Below the pieces are notes generated by a model. The model saw nothing but the letters and a program-made list of their open reading frames with translations, was not told where the DNA came from and searched no databases. A stretch of 64,000 bases of DNA. Origin: Acinetobacter indicus CIP 110367 (lineage in GTDB: Bacteria > Pseudomonadota > Gammaproteobacteria > Pseudomonadales > Moraxellaceae). Numbering within the stretch: position 1 is the first letter of the stretch; each line of letters opens with the position of its first letter. Below are positions 19,668 through 29,128 of the stretch, in pieces. The position numbers and the translations under genes were made by a program. The stretch spans positions 80,539 through 144,538 of the forward strand of contig NZ_KI530757.1 in the NCBI RefSeq assembly GCF_000488255.1. Reading direction: 5' to 3'.

Positions 19668-22600
19668 CTAAAATTTCTCAAACAAGTTCATCACATCATT
19701 TTCCGTCAGTTTCGCTTCTCCCTCATGATCGGTGCTTAAAATTGACTGTGCCAGTTCGGCTTTATTTTGCTGCAAGGCAATAATTTTCTCTTCTATGCTT
19801 TGGTTGGTAATCAGTTTATACACAAATACCGGTTTGTCCTGTCCAATCCGCCATGCACGATCTGAAGCTTGATCCTCAGCAGCAGGGTTCCACCATGGAT
19901 CATAGTGAATGACTGTATCTGCGGCTGTTAAATTCAGACCGACCCCTCCTGCTTTCAGACTGATTAAAAACACAGGCACTTGTCCAGACTGAAATGCAGT
20001 AATAACTTCATCTCGCTTTTTGGTCTGCCCAGTCAGTTTCACATAGCCAATTTCTGCGTGATGAAGTTGCTGCTCAATCAGTTCCAACATTGAGGTAAAC
20101 TGAGAGAAGATAAGAATTTTTCGCCCCTCTTCCACCATTGGAACGACCATATCGATCAACTGTTCAAGTTTGGCAGAGTGTGCCTGCCCGGTTTTCACTG
20201 AATCCAGTTTCAGTAAGCTAGGATGGCAGCACACCTGACGTAGCTTCAGTAAGGCATCTAAAATTTGAATTTGACTACGTTTAAAGCCTTTTTCTGCCAC
20301 AATTTTCTGAATGCTTGCCTGCATCGTGGCGCGAACAGCCTCATATAGCTTGGATTGCTGTTCATTCATGTCAATATTGACTTCAATCGTGGTTTTTTCT
20401 GGCAATTCTTTGGCGACGTCAGTTTTCAAGCGACGTAAAATAAAGGGTTTAATGCGGTTTACCAACTTTTGCCTTAACTGCTGATCACCGCGTTTTTCAA
20501 TCGGATAGCGGTATTTTTTATTAAAGATTTCTTGTGAATATAAAAATCCTGGCATCAGAAAATAAAATATTGCCCACAGCTCACCCAAATGATTTTCCAT
20601 AGGTGTACCGGTTAGACATAGACGATGTCGTGCTTTTAATTGCCGTACCACCTGTGCAGCTTTGGCACGCGGATTTTTGATATTCTGTGCTTCATCCAAA
20701 ATGAGTTGATGATATTCATATTGTTTCAGTTGTTCTTCATCTCTCGCCAAGAGCGGATAGGTGGTTAACACAATGTCATAGTGCGGAATCTGCTCAAAAT
20801 GCTGATGGCGGTCGGGGCCCTGTAGCAGCAGTACCTTGAGCTCAGGGGTAAATTTCTGCGCTTCTTTGAACCAGTTATGCATCAGCGATGTTGGCGCAAC
20901 AATTAGTGCAGGTCTGTCCTGCAAATGTCCAGCCTGCTTTTCCATGAGTAAATGCGCTAAAGTTTGTGCTGTTTTGCCCAATCCCATATCATCCGCCAGA
21001 ATCCCGCCATGCTGGGTTTCCCTTAAAAACTGTAACCAGCCTAAGCCCTGCTGCTGGTATGGACGCAATTCCCCCTGAAAACCTTGTGGTGTCGGCAGTT
21101 GTTGCTGATAGCCTTGTTTGAATTTCTGTACAAATTGCTGCAGCTGGTCACTGACCTGCCATGTCATCCCAAGATTATGCTGTAATTCTAATAGTTGACT
21201 CGCATCATAGCGATCGATACTGCGCTCTTCTTGCTGTAAAATGCTCTGCAGATGCAACAATACCGGCTTAATGTCCCTGGCGGATAGAGCCAAATCAGGT
21301 TGATCCACTGCAGTTTTCAGGGTGAAAATTTGACTGTCATGCAGATGAATAAACGTCCGCGGATCAAGTAAATCAGGATTTTCTCGCACCAAAGCTACGA
21401 GCGCATCAAGCAAATTATAACAATTGCCTGCACTATCCTGAACCGTCGCCCCGATATTGAACCAGTCCTGCTGGCTTTCAGACTCAGTGATGGAAATATT
21501 TAAATTTTCTACATATTGCAGGTTAAAGGGGCTGTTTTCCAGATGCTCTATCTGCCAGCCCATCAACTCAATTTGATTGATGGGCATGAGTTGCCTGATC
21601 CAGTCTCCATAGAAAGCAAAAACCATAGAATCGAGACGTTGTTTATCAAGTTTTAATTGCTGTTCATTGCTCAGATCTTTCACCCACTCCAGTGATTCGA
21701 CCAATAGCTGTAAACGCTGGATTGCCTGTTGTTCCTGAACTAAGTCCCGAAGCTGTCGCACCATTTTGCCATGCTGCTCACCAATAAAACTGTCACCTGA
21801 TGTACCTGCTTTTATTCGCCAGCCTGCATAGGAGAATTCAATTTCAGCACAAACAGACTCCTCCCATTTCCAATCAAATTTATCTAAAACACCGAAGCGT
21901 AAAATTGGCTGGGGATTACCCTGTAAGACTTCAATCTCTTGAAGAAACCCAGGTTTCGGCAAGTTATGTATCGTTGTAGATTGATGGGTAAGCTGCTCAA
22001 ACTCAGTCAAAACCGTCGCAGGCATCTCTGGCATCCGCCAAAGGTAGTACAGTAAATCCGATGTATATTCACTATAGAGTTGCCCTACCGTATTCTTGTG
22101 AATATCGATATAACAAAGTGGCTGACTTACAAGAATTTGAAGATGTGGATTCGATTTTAAATTGAGTCGAACATTTCCATTGACCAACTCAAAATCTAAG
22201 TGCTCAGTCTGTTTTTCAATGCTCTTTTGCCAAGAAAATTCAAGCTGATAGCTTTGTTCTGACCATGTAAGTGGAGCATCACTTTTTTGTTTCCAATAGA
22301 CATCACCACTCTGAATGAAAGATTTAAAATGCTCTAAGACAATGCCTGATATATCAAGACTATTTCCATAAGAAAACTCATTCTGATTGAGCTTGGCATA
22401 ATAATAAATTTGATTAAATAATTGTCGCTTCCCATCAGGCAAAGACAGACGTTTTTTTAGAATATTGCCATATTCAGTATAAGAACTGACACCTGTGATC
22501 GTCCCACTTTTATTACGTCTACCTTTGCGAACCTCAAGTTTTAACCCGAATAGACCTAAAGGCTGATCTAAATAATAAAGTAAATAATTACTCGTTGTCT

Positions 22601-23015
22601 TTTGCTGCTCTAACTGGGTATGTTGTAAATACTGCTTAAACTCACTTAACCAGCGTTGTGCTTGATTAATTGCAACCCGATCTTTTTGAGTGTGAGATGA
22701 TGACTGAGAGTCAACATAGCTCTTCAGATATCCTTCTCGATATTCTTGATAAAATAATTTGGCTAAAGCAGCAGCATGTTTACAGTTATATCCAACCGGA
22801 CAAGTGCAGTCGTCATCAATTAAACGGTCCTTTTTAAGATTATAGGTAATTGCAGTATCGTAATAATCTGTCCCTTCAATTTGGGCATACATCGTGACAT
22901 CGTCATTTTCCTCAAAGAACTCAATCGTTTTCCTATCAATGTGTTTAGCATAGCTCTGGCTGCGCTGAAGAGTTGCAGTACTAAAGCGAGATAGAAAATT
23001 GATCAATGAGGACAT
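19668..23015 (-). CDS. SWIM zinc-finger SNF2/RapA-type helicase ATPase
   Basis: 1115 residues. Near the N-terminus is a SWIM zinc-binding motif, CTCPVGYNCKH (CxC..CxH). A long variable middle is followed by a SNF2 ATPase: Walker A in DDMGLGKTAQTLAHL, DEAQ box in LILDEAQNIK, motif III in LCLTGTPMEN, and motif VI in ASDRAWRIGQ. Such proteins use ATP to translocate on double-stranded DNA and remodel DNA-bound proteins. In bacteria the role is usually unknown (transcription recycling, repair or defence). It is convergent with hipA, with a 17-bp gap. Confidence 0.9.
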   Translation of the reverse strand: MSSLINFLSRFSTATLQRSQSYAKHIDRKTIEFFEENDDVTMYAQIEGTDYYDTAITYNLKKDRLIDDDCTCPVGYNCKHAAALAKLFYQEYREGYLKSYVDSQSSSHTQKDRVAINQAQRWLSEFKQYLQHTQLEQQKTTSNYLLYYLDQPLGLFGLKLEVRKGRRNKSGTITGVSSYTEYGNILKKRLSLPDGKRQLFNQIYYYAKLNQNEFSYGNSLDISGIVLEHFKSFIQSGDVYWKQKSDAPLTWSEQSYQLEFSWQKSIEKQTEHLDFELVNGNVRLNLKSNPHLQILVSQPLCYIDIHKNTVGQLYSEYTSDLLYYLWRMPEMPATVLTEFEQLTHQSTTIHNLPKPGFLQEIEVLQGNPQPILRFGVLDKFDWKWEESVCAEIEFSYAGWRIKAGTSGDSFIGEQHGKMVRQLRDLVQEQQAIQRLQLLVESLEWVKDLSNEQQLKLDKQRLDSMVFAFYGDWIRQLMPINQIELMGWQIEHLENSPFNLQYVENLNISITESESQQDWFNIGATVQDSAGNCYNLLDALVALVRENPDLLDPRTFIHLHDSQIFTLKTAVDQPDLALSARDIKPVLLHLQSILQQEERSIDRYDASQLLELQHNLGMTWQVSDQLQQFVQKFKQGYQQQLPTPQGFQGELRPYQQQGLGWLQFLRETQHGGILADDMGLGKTAQTLAHLLMEKQAGHLQDRPALIVAPTSLMHNWFKEAQKFTPELKVLLLQGPDRHQHFEQIPHYDIVLTTYPLLARDEEQLKQYEYHQLILDEAQNIKNPRAKAAQVVRQLKARHRLCLTGTPMENHLGELWAIFYFLMPGFLYSQEIFNKKYRYPIEKRGDQQLRQKLVNRIKPFILRRLKTDVAKELPEKTTIEVNIDMNEQQSKLYEAVRATMQASIQKIVAEKGFKRSQIQILDALLKLRQVCCHPSLLKLDSVKTGQAHSAKLEQLIDMVVPMVEEGRKILIFSQFTSMLELIEQQLHHAEIGYVKLTGQTKKRDEVITAFQSGQVPVFLISLKAGGVGLNLTAADTVIHYDPWWNPAAEDQASDRAWRIGQDKPVFVYKLITNQSIEEKIIALQQNKAELAQSILSTDHEGEAKLTENDVMNLFEKF

Positions 23016-23080
23016 AATTACCAGACACTAAAAATGTTTATACAATTATAACGGACAAAGCTGTCATTTCAGAATAGTAG

Positions 23081-23525
23081 GGCTTTGTTGCACAAAGATT
23101 TATAATTTGAAGCATCCCCCCAACTCACTCAAATTTAAATTATAACTCGCTATCTGGTAGTGAACTTTGGTGTTTTTTCTATTGGCTGGCGTAAATACTT
23201 TTAAGCTGCCTGAGGTATCAGCAAAGGCAGAGCCCTGCCCATCGACCCCATTGCTTCAGACTACTGGGGCCAGATATTCCAGATTGAACTGATAGCAAAT
23301 CCCGGTTCCTCGTGACACCATGCAAAATTAATAGAGCTTAAAGCAAGTTGTTAGACTCTATTAGATTGTAAATATCTAATTAGACTTCTTTAATTTAATA
23401 GTATCTTCAGTCGGCTCTGTTGTATAAATATGTAAGCATCTGATTTAAATAAATTTAATTTTGGATCAAAAAATAATCAAAACTTTTAAAATCATATAGT
23501 TATGAAATCTTTATGCAACAAAGCC
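23081..23525. mobile_element. Degenerate IS/MITE-like segment with GGCTTTGTTGCA ends, nested
   Basis: The left end reads GGCTTTGTTGCACAAAGATT (23081) and the right end is the complement of GGCTTTGTTGCATAAAGATT (ending 23525). A further partial end, GGCTCTGTTGTATAAATATG, lies inside at 23413, so at least two elements are nested or fused. No transposase frame remains. The interior includes an acnA-like relic (23212-23337). The ends look like those of IS5/IS6-type Acinetobacter elements. The flanking stretches 23016-23080 and 23526-23656 hold no gene; the latter must carry the yefM promoter. Confidence 0.5.
23212..23337 (-). pseudogene. Relic of a second aconitase gene
   Basis: Aligns without gaps to bases 17045-17170 of acnA over 126 bp, with about 22 differences by eye (roughly 80% identity). 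It includes the identical string CAAATCCCGGTTCCT. Same orientation as acnA. Upstream and downstream similarity ends abruptly inside the IS-like segment. It is too short to be functional. Confidence 0.8.
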
Positions 23526-23656
23526 TATTTGATATAAAACTGTTACACAAAATTGACAACATGTACAGAATTCTGTACATTTTAGATTGTAAAGTTCAAT
23601 CACTATCATCTAGTCAGTAGCGTTTTAACACAGCTTACTTTATGAGGGAGAAATAT

Positions 23657-23920
23657 ATGCATGTATTTACATATACAGACGCACGTAACAACTTAAAATC
23701 TGTTTTAGATAAAGTTATTGATGATGCAGATGTCGCTTTCATTACAAGAAAAGAAGGCGGTCATGCTGTAGTAATGGGACAAGATCATTACGACAGTTTA
23801 ATGGAAACGTTGTATCTCCTTTCATCTCCAAATAATACCACTCGTTTAAACGAATCAATTGCTCAATTACGCGCAGGTAAAACCAAACAAAGAGAGTTGA
23901 TTATAGATGACGAGTCGTAA
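23657..23920 (+). CDS. yefM: YefM-type antitoxin (Phd/YefM family)
   Basis: 87 residues from ATG 23657, chosen because AGGGAG lies seven bases upstream; an ATG at 23642 would put the start before this site. The N-terminal fold is typical of the family (FTYTDARNNLKSVLDKVIDD ... FITRKEGGHAVVM) and binds operator DNA; the charged C-terminus (RAGKTKQRELI) wraps the toxin. It overlaps yoeB by 14 bases, so the two are translated together. Antitoxin of a type II module that often stabilises accessory DNA. Confidence 0.93.
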   Translation: MHVFTYTDARNNLKSVLDKVIDDADVAFITRKEGGHAVVMGQDHYDSLMETLYLLSSPNNTTRLNESIAQLRAGKTKQRELIIDDES

Positions 23921-24170
23921 TGTCGAATGGACTGAAAATGCCTGGGATGAATATATCTATTGGCAAACACAGGATAAAAAGATACTCAAACGTATCAATA
24001 CCTTAATCAGAGAATGTCAAAGAACACCCTTTGAAGGATCTGGAAAACCAGAACCTTTAAAAGCAAATCTTTCAGGATTCTGGAGCCGTAGAATTGATGA
24101 GAAGCATAGATTAGTTTATGAAGTGACGGATGAACGAATTTCCATTATTCAATGTCGGTTCCATTACTAA
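23907..24170 (+). CDS. yoeB: YoeB-type ribosome-dependent mRNA interferase toxin
   Basis: 87 residues, near the usual YoeB length. Family hallmarks: WTENAWDEYIYWQTQDKK at the N-terminus, GSGKPEPLKANLSGFWSRRI in the middle with the catalytic Glu and Arg, and the C-terminal CRFHY with catalytic His. It cleaves mRNA in the ribosomal A site when YefM is degraded. All catalytic residues are kept, so the module looks active. Confidence 0.95.
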   Translation: MTSRNVEWTENAWDEYIYWQTQDKKILKRINTLIRECQRTPFEGSGKPEPLKANLSGFWSRRIDEKHRLVYEVTDERISIIQCRFHY

Positions 24171-24207
24171 TAATATTCCCTATTCTTAGTATGGGAGAGT
24201 ATTTTAT

Positions 24208-25082
24208 GAGACTGTAAATTAAATTGTGTAATTGCCTGAATTTGCTATGTTCATATTCACAACGGAGTCAGGCAACATGATGAACAACTAAAAGACCTTG
24301 CAGCAGAATTTGCTAAAGGAATCAAAACAGAAGACGATCTCAATCAATTCACCCGATTGTTGACTAAACTCACCGTTGAAACGGCTCTCAATGCGGAACT
24401 TACCGAACACCTCGGACATGAAAAGAATGCTCGTAAGCACGGTTCTAATGCCCACAATGGTTATTCTAGTAAGACTAACTTAGCGATGATGGTGAGGTTG
24501 AGATCACGACACCACGAGATCGTGATGGCACATTTGAGCCACAACTGATTAAAAAGAATCAGACCCGTATCACGCAAATGGATAGCCAGATTCTATCCCT
24601 TTATGCCAAAGGCATGACCACCAATGAAATCGTTAATACCTTCAAGGAAATGTACGATGCCGATGTATCTCCAACGCTGATTTCCAAGGCGAACAGCACT
24701 GCTGTGAGGATGCCGTCAATGAGCAGGTTGCTGAATGGCAAAACCGTCCGTTGGATGCGATCTATCCCATCGTCTATATGGACTGTATTGTGGTTAAAGT
24801 CCGTCATAATGGCAGTGTCATCAACAAGGCTGTATTCCTTGCCTTAGGCATTAATATTGATGGACACAAAGAACTGCTCGGCATGTGGATGGCTGAGAAT
24901 GAAGGTGCAAAGTTCTGGCTGAATGTCCTGACTGAGCTTAAAAACCGAGGGTTGCAGGATATTCTGATTGCCTGCCTTGCGAAGCAGCGCTTCTCAGGAC
25001 TAAAAGGCCTTCCTGATGCGATTAACAGCGTATACCCGCAAACCCATATCCAGCTGTGCATTATCCATATGCTGCGTAACAG
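24208..25082 (+). pseudogene. IS256-family transposase relic with its left IS end
   Basis: The left end GAGACTGTAAATTAAATTGT (24208) is a typical IS256-family terminal repeat. The transposase can be followed through at least three frames: EDDLNQFTRLLTKLTVETAL, then MDSQILSLYAKGMTTNEIVN, then AIYPIVYMDCIVVKV and IQLCIIHMLRNS. It therefore carries several frameshifts, including one within the first ten codons. It is cut at 25082 by IS3 copy 2 and the C-terminal part is missing. Non-functional. Confidence 0.85.
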
Positions 25083-25132
25083 TGAACCGTACCGGGTTTG
25101 TCGGAGACTCAATATTCTGAGAGACTATTCCG

Positions 25133-25450
25133 ATGAAAAAACCAAACTATACCCCCGAAATTAGAGAAAGAGCGGTTCAATTACTAATTGAATCTGAAAA
25201 AGATTATCCTTCTACTTGGGCAGCAATCACAGCTATTGCGCCTAAAATCGGTTGTACTCCTGAAACATTGCGTGTTTGGTATTTAAAGCATATGGATCAA
25301 CTAAATCCTGCCAAAGTACAACAGATATCTGACCAAGAAAAAATGAAGCAAATGGAACGTGAAATTAAAGAATTAAAACGTGCCAATGAAATTCTACGTA
25401 AAGCAGCCGCTTTTTTCGCCCAGGCGGAGCTCGACCGCCCACACAAATAA
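25133..25450 (+). CDS. IS3-family transposase OrfA, copy 2
   Basis: 105 residues, identical to the copy-1 OrfA: helix-turn-helix then coiled coil. The likely frameshift string T_TTT_TTC is at 25411-25417. It overlaps orfB by one base. Confidence 0.9.
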   Translation: MKKPNYTPEIRERAVQLLIESEKDYPSTWAAITAIAPKIGCTPETLRVWYLKHMDQLNPAKVQQISDQEKMKQMEREIKELKRANEILRKAAAFFAQAELDRPHK

Positions 25451-26352
25451 TGGTGGATTTTATCCATAATAATAAAGAGCTGTACGGAGTCGAGGCGATT
25501 TGTAGAATTTTACCGATCGCACCCTCAACCTATTACCGGACTCTAGATCTCTGCGAAAATCCAGAACATCGAGCAAAGCGAGATTTACATGACTTGCATC
25601 ATGCTGAGGAGATTAAACGAATTTGGAAGGAAAGTTCAGGTCGGTATGGTGTACGTAAAGTCTGGCAAAAACTGAAACGTGAAGGCTATATTATTGCACG
25701 CTGTACTGTTGCTCGATTAATGAAAAAGCTAGGTATACAAGGTGTTTGGCGAGGTAAGAACAAACAAACCACCCGTAGCCGAGATGACCAAAAACGAGCA
25801 GATGATTTAGTGAAACGTAATTTTACTGCTGATCATCCTGACCAACTGTGGGTCAGTGACTTTACGTATATTCAAACTCATTCAGGCTGGGTCTATACCG
25901 CCTTTATTATTGATGTGTTCTCACGAGCAATTGTTGGTTGGAAAGTATCTACACGAATGAATACCGATATGGTGCTCGATGCATTAGAGCAAGCATTACA
26001 TGATCGAGGCATGCCAAAGAATGTGATTCATCATTCCGACAGAGGTGTGCAATATCTTTCCATTCGTTATACCCATCGTTTAGAAGCAGCAAATTTACGA
26101 GCATCAGTCGGTACGACTGGTGATTCATACGATAATGCTTTGGCTGAAACGGTGAATGGCTTATACAAAACAGAGGTGATTGAATATCTAAAAGCAGATT
26201 GGCAAGGTTTAGCAGATGTACAACTTGCGACACTAAACTGGGTAGATTGGTTCAATAAAAAGCGTGTACACAGTGCACTGGGTTATGTATCGCCTTTTGA
26301 GTTTGAAGCAATGTACTATGATAAGATTAACCCGTTAGGTCAGGTGGCCTAA
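25450..26352 (+). CDS. IS3-family transposase OrfB, copy 2
   Basis: 300 residues, identical to the copy-1 OrfB, with the complete DDE core (WVSDFTYIQT, HHSDRGVQY, ALAETVNGL). Probably expressed as an OrfAB fusion. Confidence 0.92.
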   Translation: MVDFIHNNKELYGVEAICRILPIAPSTYYRTLDLCENPEHRAKRDLHDLHHAEEIKRIWKESSGRYGVRKVWQKLKREGYIIARCTVARLMKKLGIQGVWRGKNKQTTRSRDDQKRADDLVKRNFTADHPDQLWVSDFTYIQTHSGWVYTAFIIDVFSRAIVGWKVSTRMNTDMVLDALEQALHDRGMPKNVIHHSDRGVQYLSIRYTHRLEAANLRASVGTTGDSYDNALAETVNGLYKTEVIEYLKADWQGLADVQLATLNWVDWFNKKRVHSALGYVSPFEFEAMYYDKINPLGQVA

Positions 26353-26390
26353 CTTAAATAAAAAGTCTCCGACAAACCCGGTACGGTTCA

Positions 26391-26727
26391 AAATATGCTC
26401 AGGTTTCACACCTTTAGAAGTGAAATACTTTTCAGCATCACGCCCTTGGTCTTCAAGCAAGCCTTCATGCGAAACTGTATCAAAGGTAATAGTGCTGCCT
26501 GATGGAATGGTCAACACAGGTTTGGCATCTTTGTTAGGTAAATAGCCCCAAGTGATGGTATTCAAGGTGCTTGGAACATAATAATTCCCTTTATATTCCC
26601 CACTTTTGAGTAAGACTGGTTTACTTTCAAGCTGTTTTAAAATTTTAAAATCTTCAGCTACCGCATGTGCAGAAATAAAAGAAAAGCTTGCTGCAACAGC
26701 AAGAGACAAAGCTAAAGGTTTTAACAT
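26391..26727 (-). pseudogene. Acetamidase/formamidase-family relic, N-terminal third
   Basis: From ATG 26727 (GGA about eight bases before it) the frame reads a signal peptide, MLKPLALSLAVAASFSFISA, with cleavage near AHAVAED. It then gives an acetamidase/formamidase N-terminus (PVLTIPSGSTITFDTVSHEG) and stops being native at PEHIL, where the IS3 inverted repeat begins. About 112 residues remain of a protein normally over 300 residues. The missing part is not in the window, so the IS is associated with a deletion and not a simple insertion. Confidence 0.75.
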
Positions 26728-26861
26728 ATGTTCAAATTCCATGAAAAATTAATGCAAGCTAACTTCATGCAATCCCAATGCCAATCTGGTACATACCCCA
26801 TCATAAATATTCAAAATTTAATCATTTGATCGATCTATACTTCTTTGAATAAATTTCAATA
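26728..26861. other. Upstream flank of the acetamidase relic
   Basis: About 130 bp, AT-rich, presumably the old promoter of the acetamidase gene. Nothing else recognised. Confidence 0.4.
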
Positions 26862-27017
26862 GGCTTTGTTGCATAAAGATTTTAAAGATAGAGCTTTCCT
26901 AAGTTGTTCAAATTTAAGTGGCAACTTGGGTGTGCGGTAGATTTTGTGTGTAGACTTCTTCATTTGGAAATTATATTGCTGAAGAAGCTCTTCAGAACAG
27001 CTTTGTGCAACAAAGCC
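26862..27017. mobile_element. 156-bp MITE-like element
   Basis: Ends GGCTTTGTTGCATAAAGATT at 26862 and the complement of GGCTTTGTTGCACAAAGC ending at 27017; too short to code for a transposase. Its left portion resembles the left portion of the segment at 23081. It lies directly against the istB tail at 27018, so it inserted into, or recombined with, an IS21 element. No target duplication seen. Confidence 0.6.
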
Positions 27018-27152
27018 GGTGAGAGTTATCGTTTGAAGGATAAAAAGAATAGGGATTCAGCTACAGGTTAAAACTTAATACGAGGTCAAAGGGGTCAATT
27101 TTACTTTGCCATTTTTAAGGTAAAAGGGGGCAATTTAATAATGCCGTTGACA
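27018..27152 (+). mobile_element. IS21-family terminal remnant (end of istB plus IS end)
   Basis: Starts GGTGAGAGTTATCGTTTGAA, the last codons of istB, and runs to GCCGTTGACA at 27152 through two GGGGTCAATTT-type repeats. It matches 6987-7123 at about 90% with small differences, in the same orientation. Only the last 135 bp of the IS remain. Confidence 0.8.
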
Positions 27153-27328
27153 ATGATTACTACGGTGGCTTTGAAGGCTTAAGTCACAAAATCGAAATTA
27201 GATGTTTTTGCATAGACCCAAGTGTTAAAGCATCATTACGATTCTTGCGTACCACACCATGGGCACGTGAAAAGGTAGAAAGCTTATATTTGTACGTCTT
27301 ACGCCAAAAGGCCAAACAGAAACCGTAG
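27153..27328 (+). pseudogene. DUF2132 (VF530-like) gene relic, C-terminal part
   Basis: From 27155 an open frame of 57 codons reads GGFEGLSHKIEIRCF, DPSVKASLRFLRTTPWA and REKVESLYLYVLR, ending in TAG at 27328. This matches the C-terminus of the small VF530/DUF2132 proteins of unknown function. The first 20-30 residues are replaced by the IS21 end. Probably not expressed. Confidence 0.7.
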
Positions 27329-27564
27329 CCTCAGGCAACACCTCTCTCATCATAAAATTATACCAGTCAGTAAAATACCCTTAGATTAAGCATATGTATG
27401 TTGGTTATTATTGTTGATTATCACAATAAATTTATGACCAAAAATCAAAGTACCCCACCCCACCTTAAATTACGTCACACAGAATAAAAAATCTATATAA
27501 CTGTTATATATAGAGTTTATTATCATACCAATTATGTTGTTTAGTGTATTTTATGTCGGTGACT
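27329..27564. other. Non-coding flank between the DUF2132 relic and the tRNA relic
   Basis: AT-rich, about 235 bp with no gene or repeat recognised. It joins accessory DNA to the tRNA-Gly remnant. Confidence 0.4.
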
Positions 27565-27610
<46 letters not shown>

Positions 27611-27615
27611 AATTC

Positions 27616-27649
27616 AAAAAGCCCTGATCGAAAGATTGGGGCTTTTTTT
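27616..27649 (+). terminator. Rho-independent terminator after the tRNA-Gly remnant
   Basis: AAAAAGCCC, a 14-nt loop, GGGCTTTTT and a T tail: perfect 9-bp arms. Confidence 0.85.
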
Positions 27650-27652
27650 ATT

Positions 27653-27993
27653 GCCTATTCTAAAATTTTTGAACCTCACCCCAAGCCTGTTCGCCATTCC
27701 TGTTTTATCTGGCTGATTTAAATCGTAGTCTAAATGTATAAAAGCGTTTTTAAAAAACTCCCAGTTTTTGCGGCTTGCTGTGTATATTTTTATACAGATC
27801 AATTGCTTAAATATTCTGCACAATTCAAGCTTTTTCCAGACACCGGCCCTTTTCAAGCCAGCAACCACTGTGTATAACAATGAAGCAGACCGGGAAACGG
27901 ATAAGCATAGGCAAAACCTACGAAAAAGCGTTAGACTATGCCACAATTAATGTCATGAAAATGTCCGTTGAGACAAAAAGAAGGTGAAGGTTG
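27653..27993. other. Upstream region of ribB
   Basis: About 340 bp without a gene. The conserved boxes of an FMN (RFN) riboswitch were looked for and not seen. It presumably contains the promoter of the ribB-ribH-nusB run. AAGGTGAAGG lies just before the ribB start. Confidence 0.45.
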
Positions 27994-29109
27994 ATGCCGC
28001 TCAATACAGTTGAAGAGCTCGTAGCAGATATCCGTGCAGGAAAAATGGTTATCCTGATGGATGATGAAGATCGTGAAAATGAAGGCGATTTAGTCATGGC
28101 TGCCACGCATGTTCGCCCGGAAGACATCAACTTTATGATCACCCATGCCCGCGGTCTGGTCTGCCTGACCCTAAGCCGTGAGCGTTGCCAGCAGTTAAAC
28201 CTGCCACTCATGGTCGATGCCAACGGCGCCCAGCATGGCACCAACTTTACCCTGTCGATTGAAGCCGCAGAAGGCATCACCACCGGAATTTCCGCGGCTG
28301 AACGTGCGCATACCATTCGCACGGCGGTTGCCGCCCATGCCAAACCGGCCGATATTGTCCAGCCGGGCCATATTTTCCCGCTGATGGCGCAACCAGGTGG
28401 TGTGCTGCACCGTGCCGGTCATACTGAAGCCGGCTGTGACCTGTCCCGTTTGGCTGGTCTAGAACCTGCTTCGGTGATTTGTGAAATTATTAAAGAAGAT
28501 GGCACCATGGCGCGCCGTGCCGATCTGGAAGTGTTTGCCGAAAAACACGGTCTGAAAATGGGCACCATCGCCGACCTGATCCATTACCGCATGACCAATG
28601 AACAAACCGTTGAGCGTCTAGATCAGCAAAGCATTGATACCGAATATGGCAGCTTTGACCTGTATCGTTACCGTGAACTGGGTAACCCGGATATTCATCT
28701 GGCGCTGGTCAAAGGTGAGCCAAAAGATGGCGTGACCACCGTTCGCGTGCATGGGTTTAATCCGACCCGTGACCTGCTAAAACTGAACAAGCAGGATGGT
28801 GAACCGGCCTGGAATCTGGACCGTGCCTTAAAAGAAATTGCCAATAGTGATCGTGGCGTATTGGTCTGGATTGGCCAGCGTCATCTGCAGGATTTAGGTC
28901 CGGCACTGGACAGCTTAAATGCACCGAAGAAAAGTAAATCCAATGCGGCGCTGTCTCAGCAGTATCAGACCATTGGTGTCGGTGCACAGATTTTACGTGA
29001 TTTAGGTGTTGAAAAAATGAAGCTGCTCAGCTCGCCATTACGTTTCAATGCCTTGTCCGGCTTTAACTTGGAAGTGGTGGAATACGTCACCGCACAACAA
29101 ACAACTTAA
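27994..29109 (+). CDS. ribB: 3,4-dihydroxy-2-butanone 4-phosphate synthase with degenerate GTP cyclohydrolase II-like tail
   Basis: 371 residues from ATG 27994. The N-terminal domain makes 3,4-dihydroxy-2-butanone 4-phosphate from ribulose 5-phosphate for riboflavin. It has the acidic loop [11 protein letters not shown], the motif [10 protein letters not shown] and [11 protein letters not shown]. The C-terminal 160 residues align with RibA, but the three zinc cysteines of GTP cyclohydrolase II are missing ([13 protein letters not shown] where RibA has VRVHSEC), so this half is not expected to hydrolyse GTP. A separate RibA is expected elsewhere. It heads a riboflavin run with ribH. Confidence 0.92.
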   Translation: MPLNTVEELVADIRAGKMVILMDDEDRENEGDLVMAATHVRPEDINFMITHARGLVCLTLSRERCQQLNLPLMVDANGAQHGTNFTLSIEAAEGITTGISAAERAHTIRTAVAAHAKPADIVQPGHIFPLMAQPGGVLHRAGHTEAGCDLSRLAGLEPASVICEIIKEDGTMARRADLEVFAEKHGLKMGTIADLIHYRMTNEQTVERLDQQSIDTEYGSFDLYRYRELGNPDIHLALVKGEPKDGVTTVRVHGFNPTRDLLKLNKQDGEPAWNLDRALKEIANSDRGVLVWIGQRHLQDLGPALDSLNAPKKSKSNAALSQQYQTIGVGAQILRDLGVEKMKLLSSPLRFNALSGFNLEVVEYVTAQQTT

Positions 29110-29128
29110 GAAATCATCGAGGTTTGCT

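Larger units (their letters stand above)
25083..26390 (+). mobile_element. IS3-family insertion sequence, copy 2 (1308 bp)
   Basis: Same element as at 4430-5737 but on the plus strand. The inverted repeats are perfect, the length is identical and the encoded proteins are identical, so the copies are recent or kept alike by recombination. Flanks are GTAACAG on the left (IS256 relic) and AAATATG on the right (acetamidase relic), with no target duplication. The two copies form a 1.3-kb inverted repeat 19.3 kb apart. Confidence 0.92.

Noticed and set aside
27653..27993. FMN riboswitch upstream of ribB
   Set aside because: None of the conserved RFN boxes could be found in this stretch.
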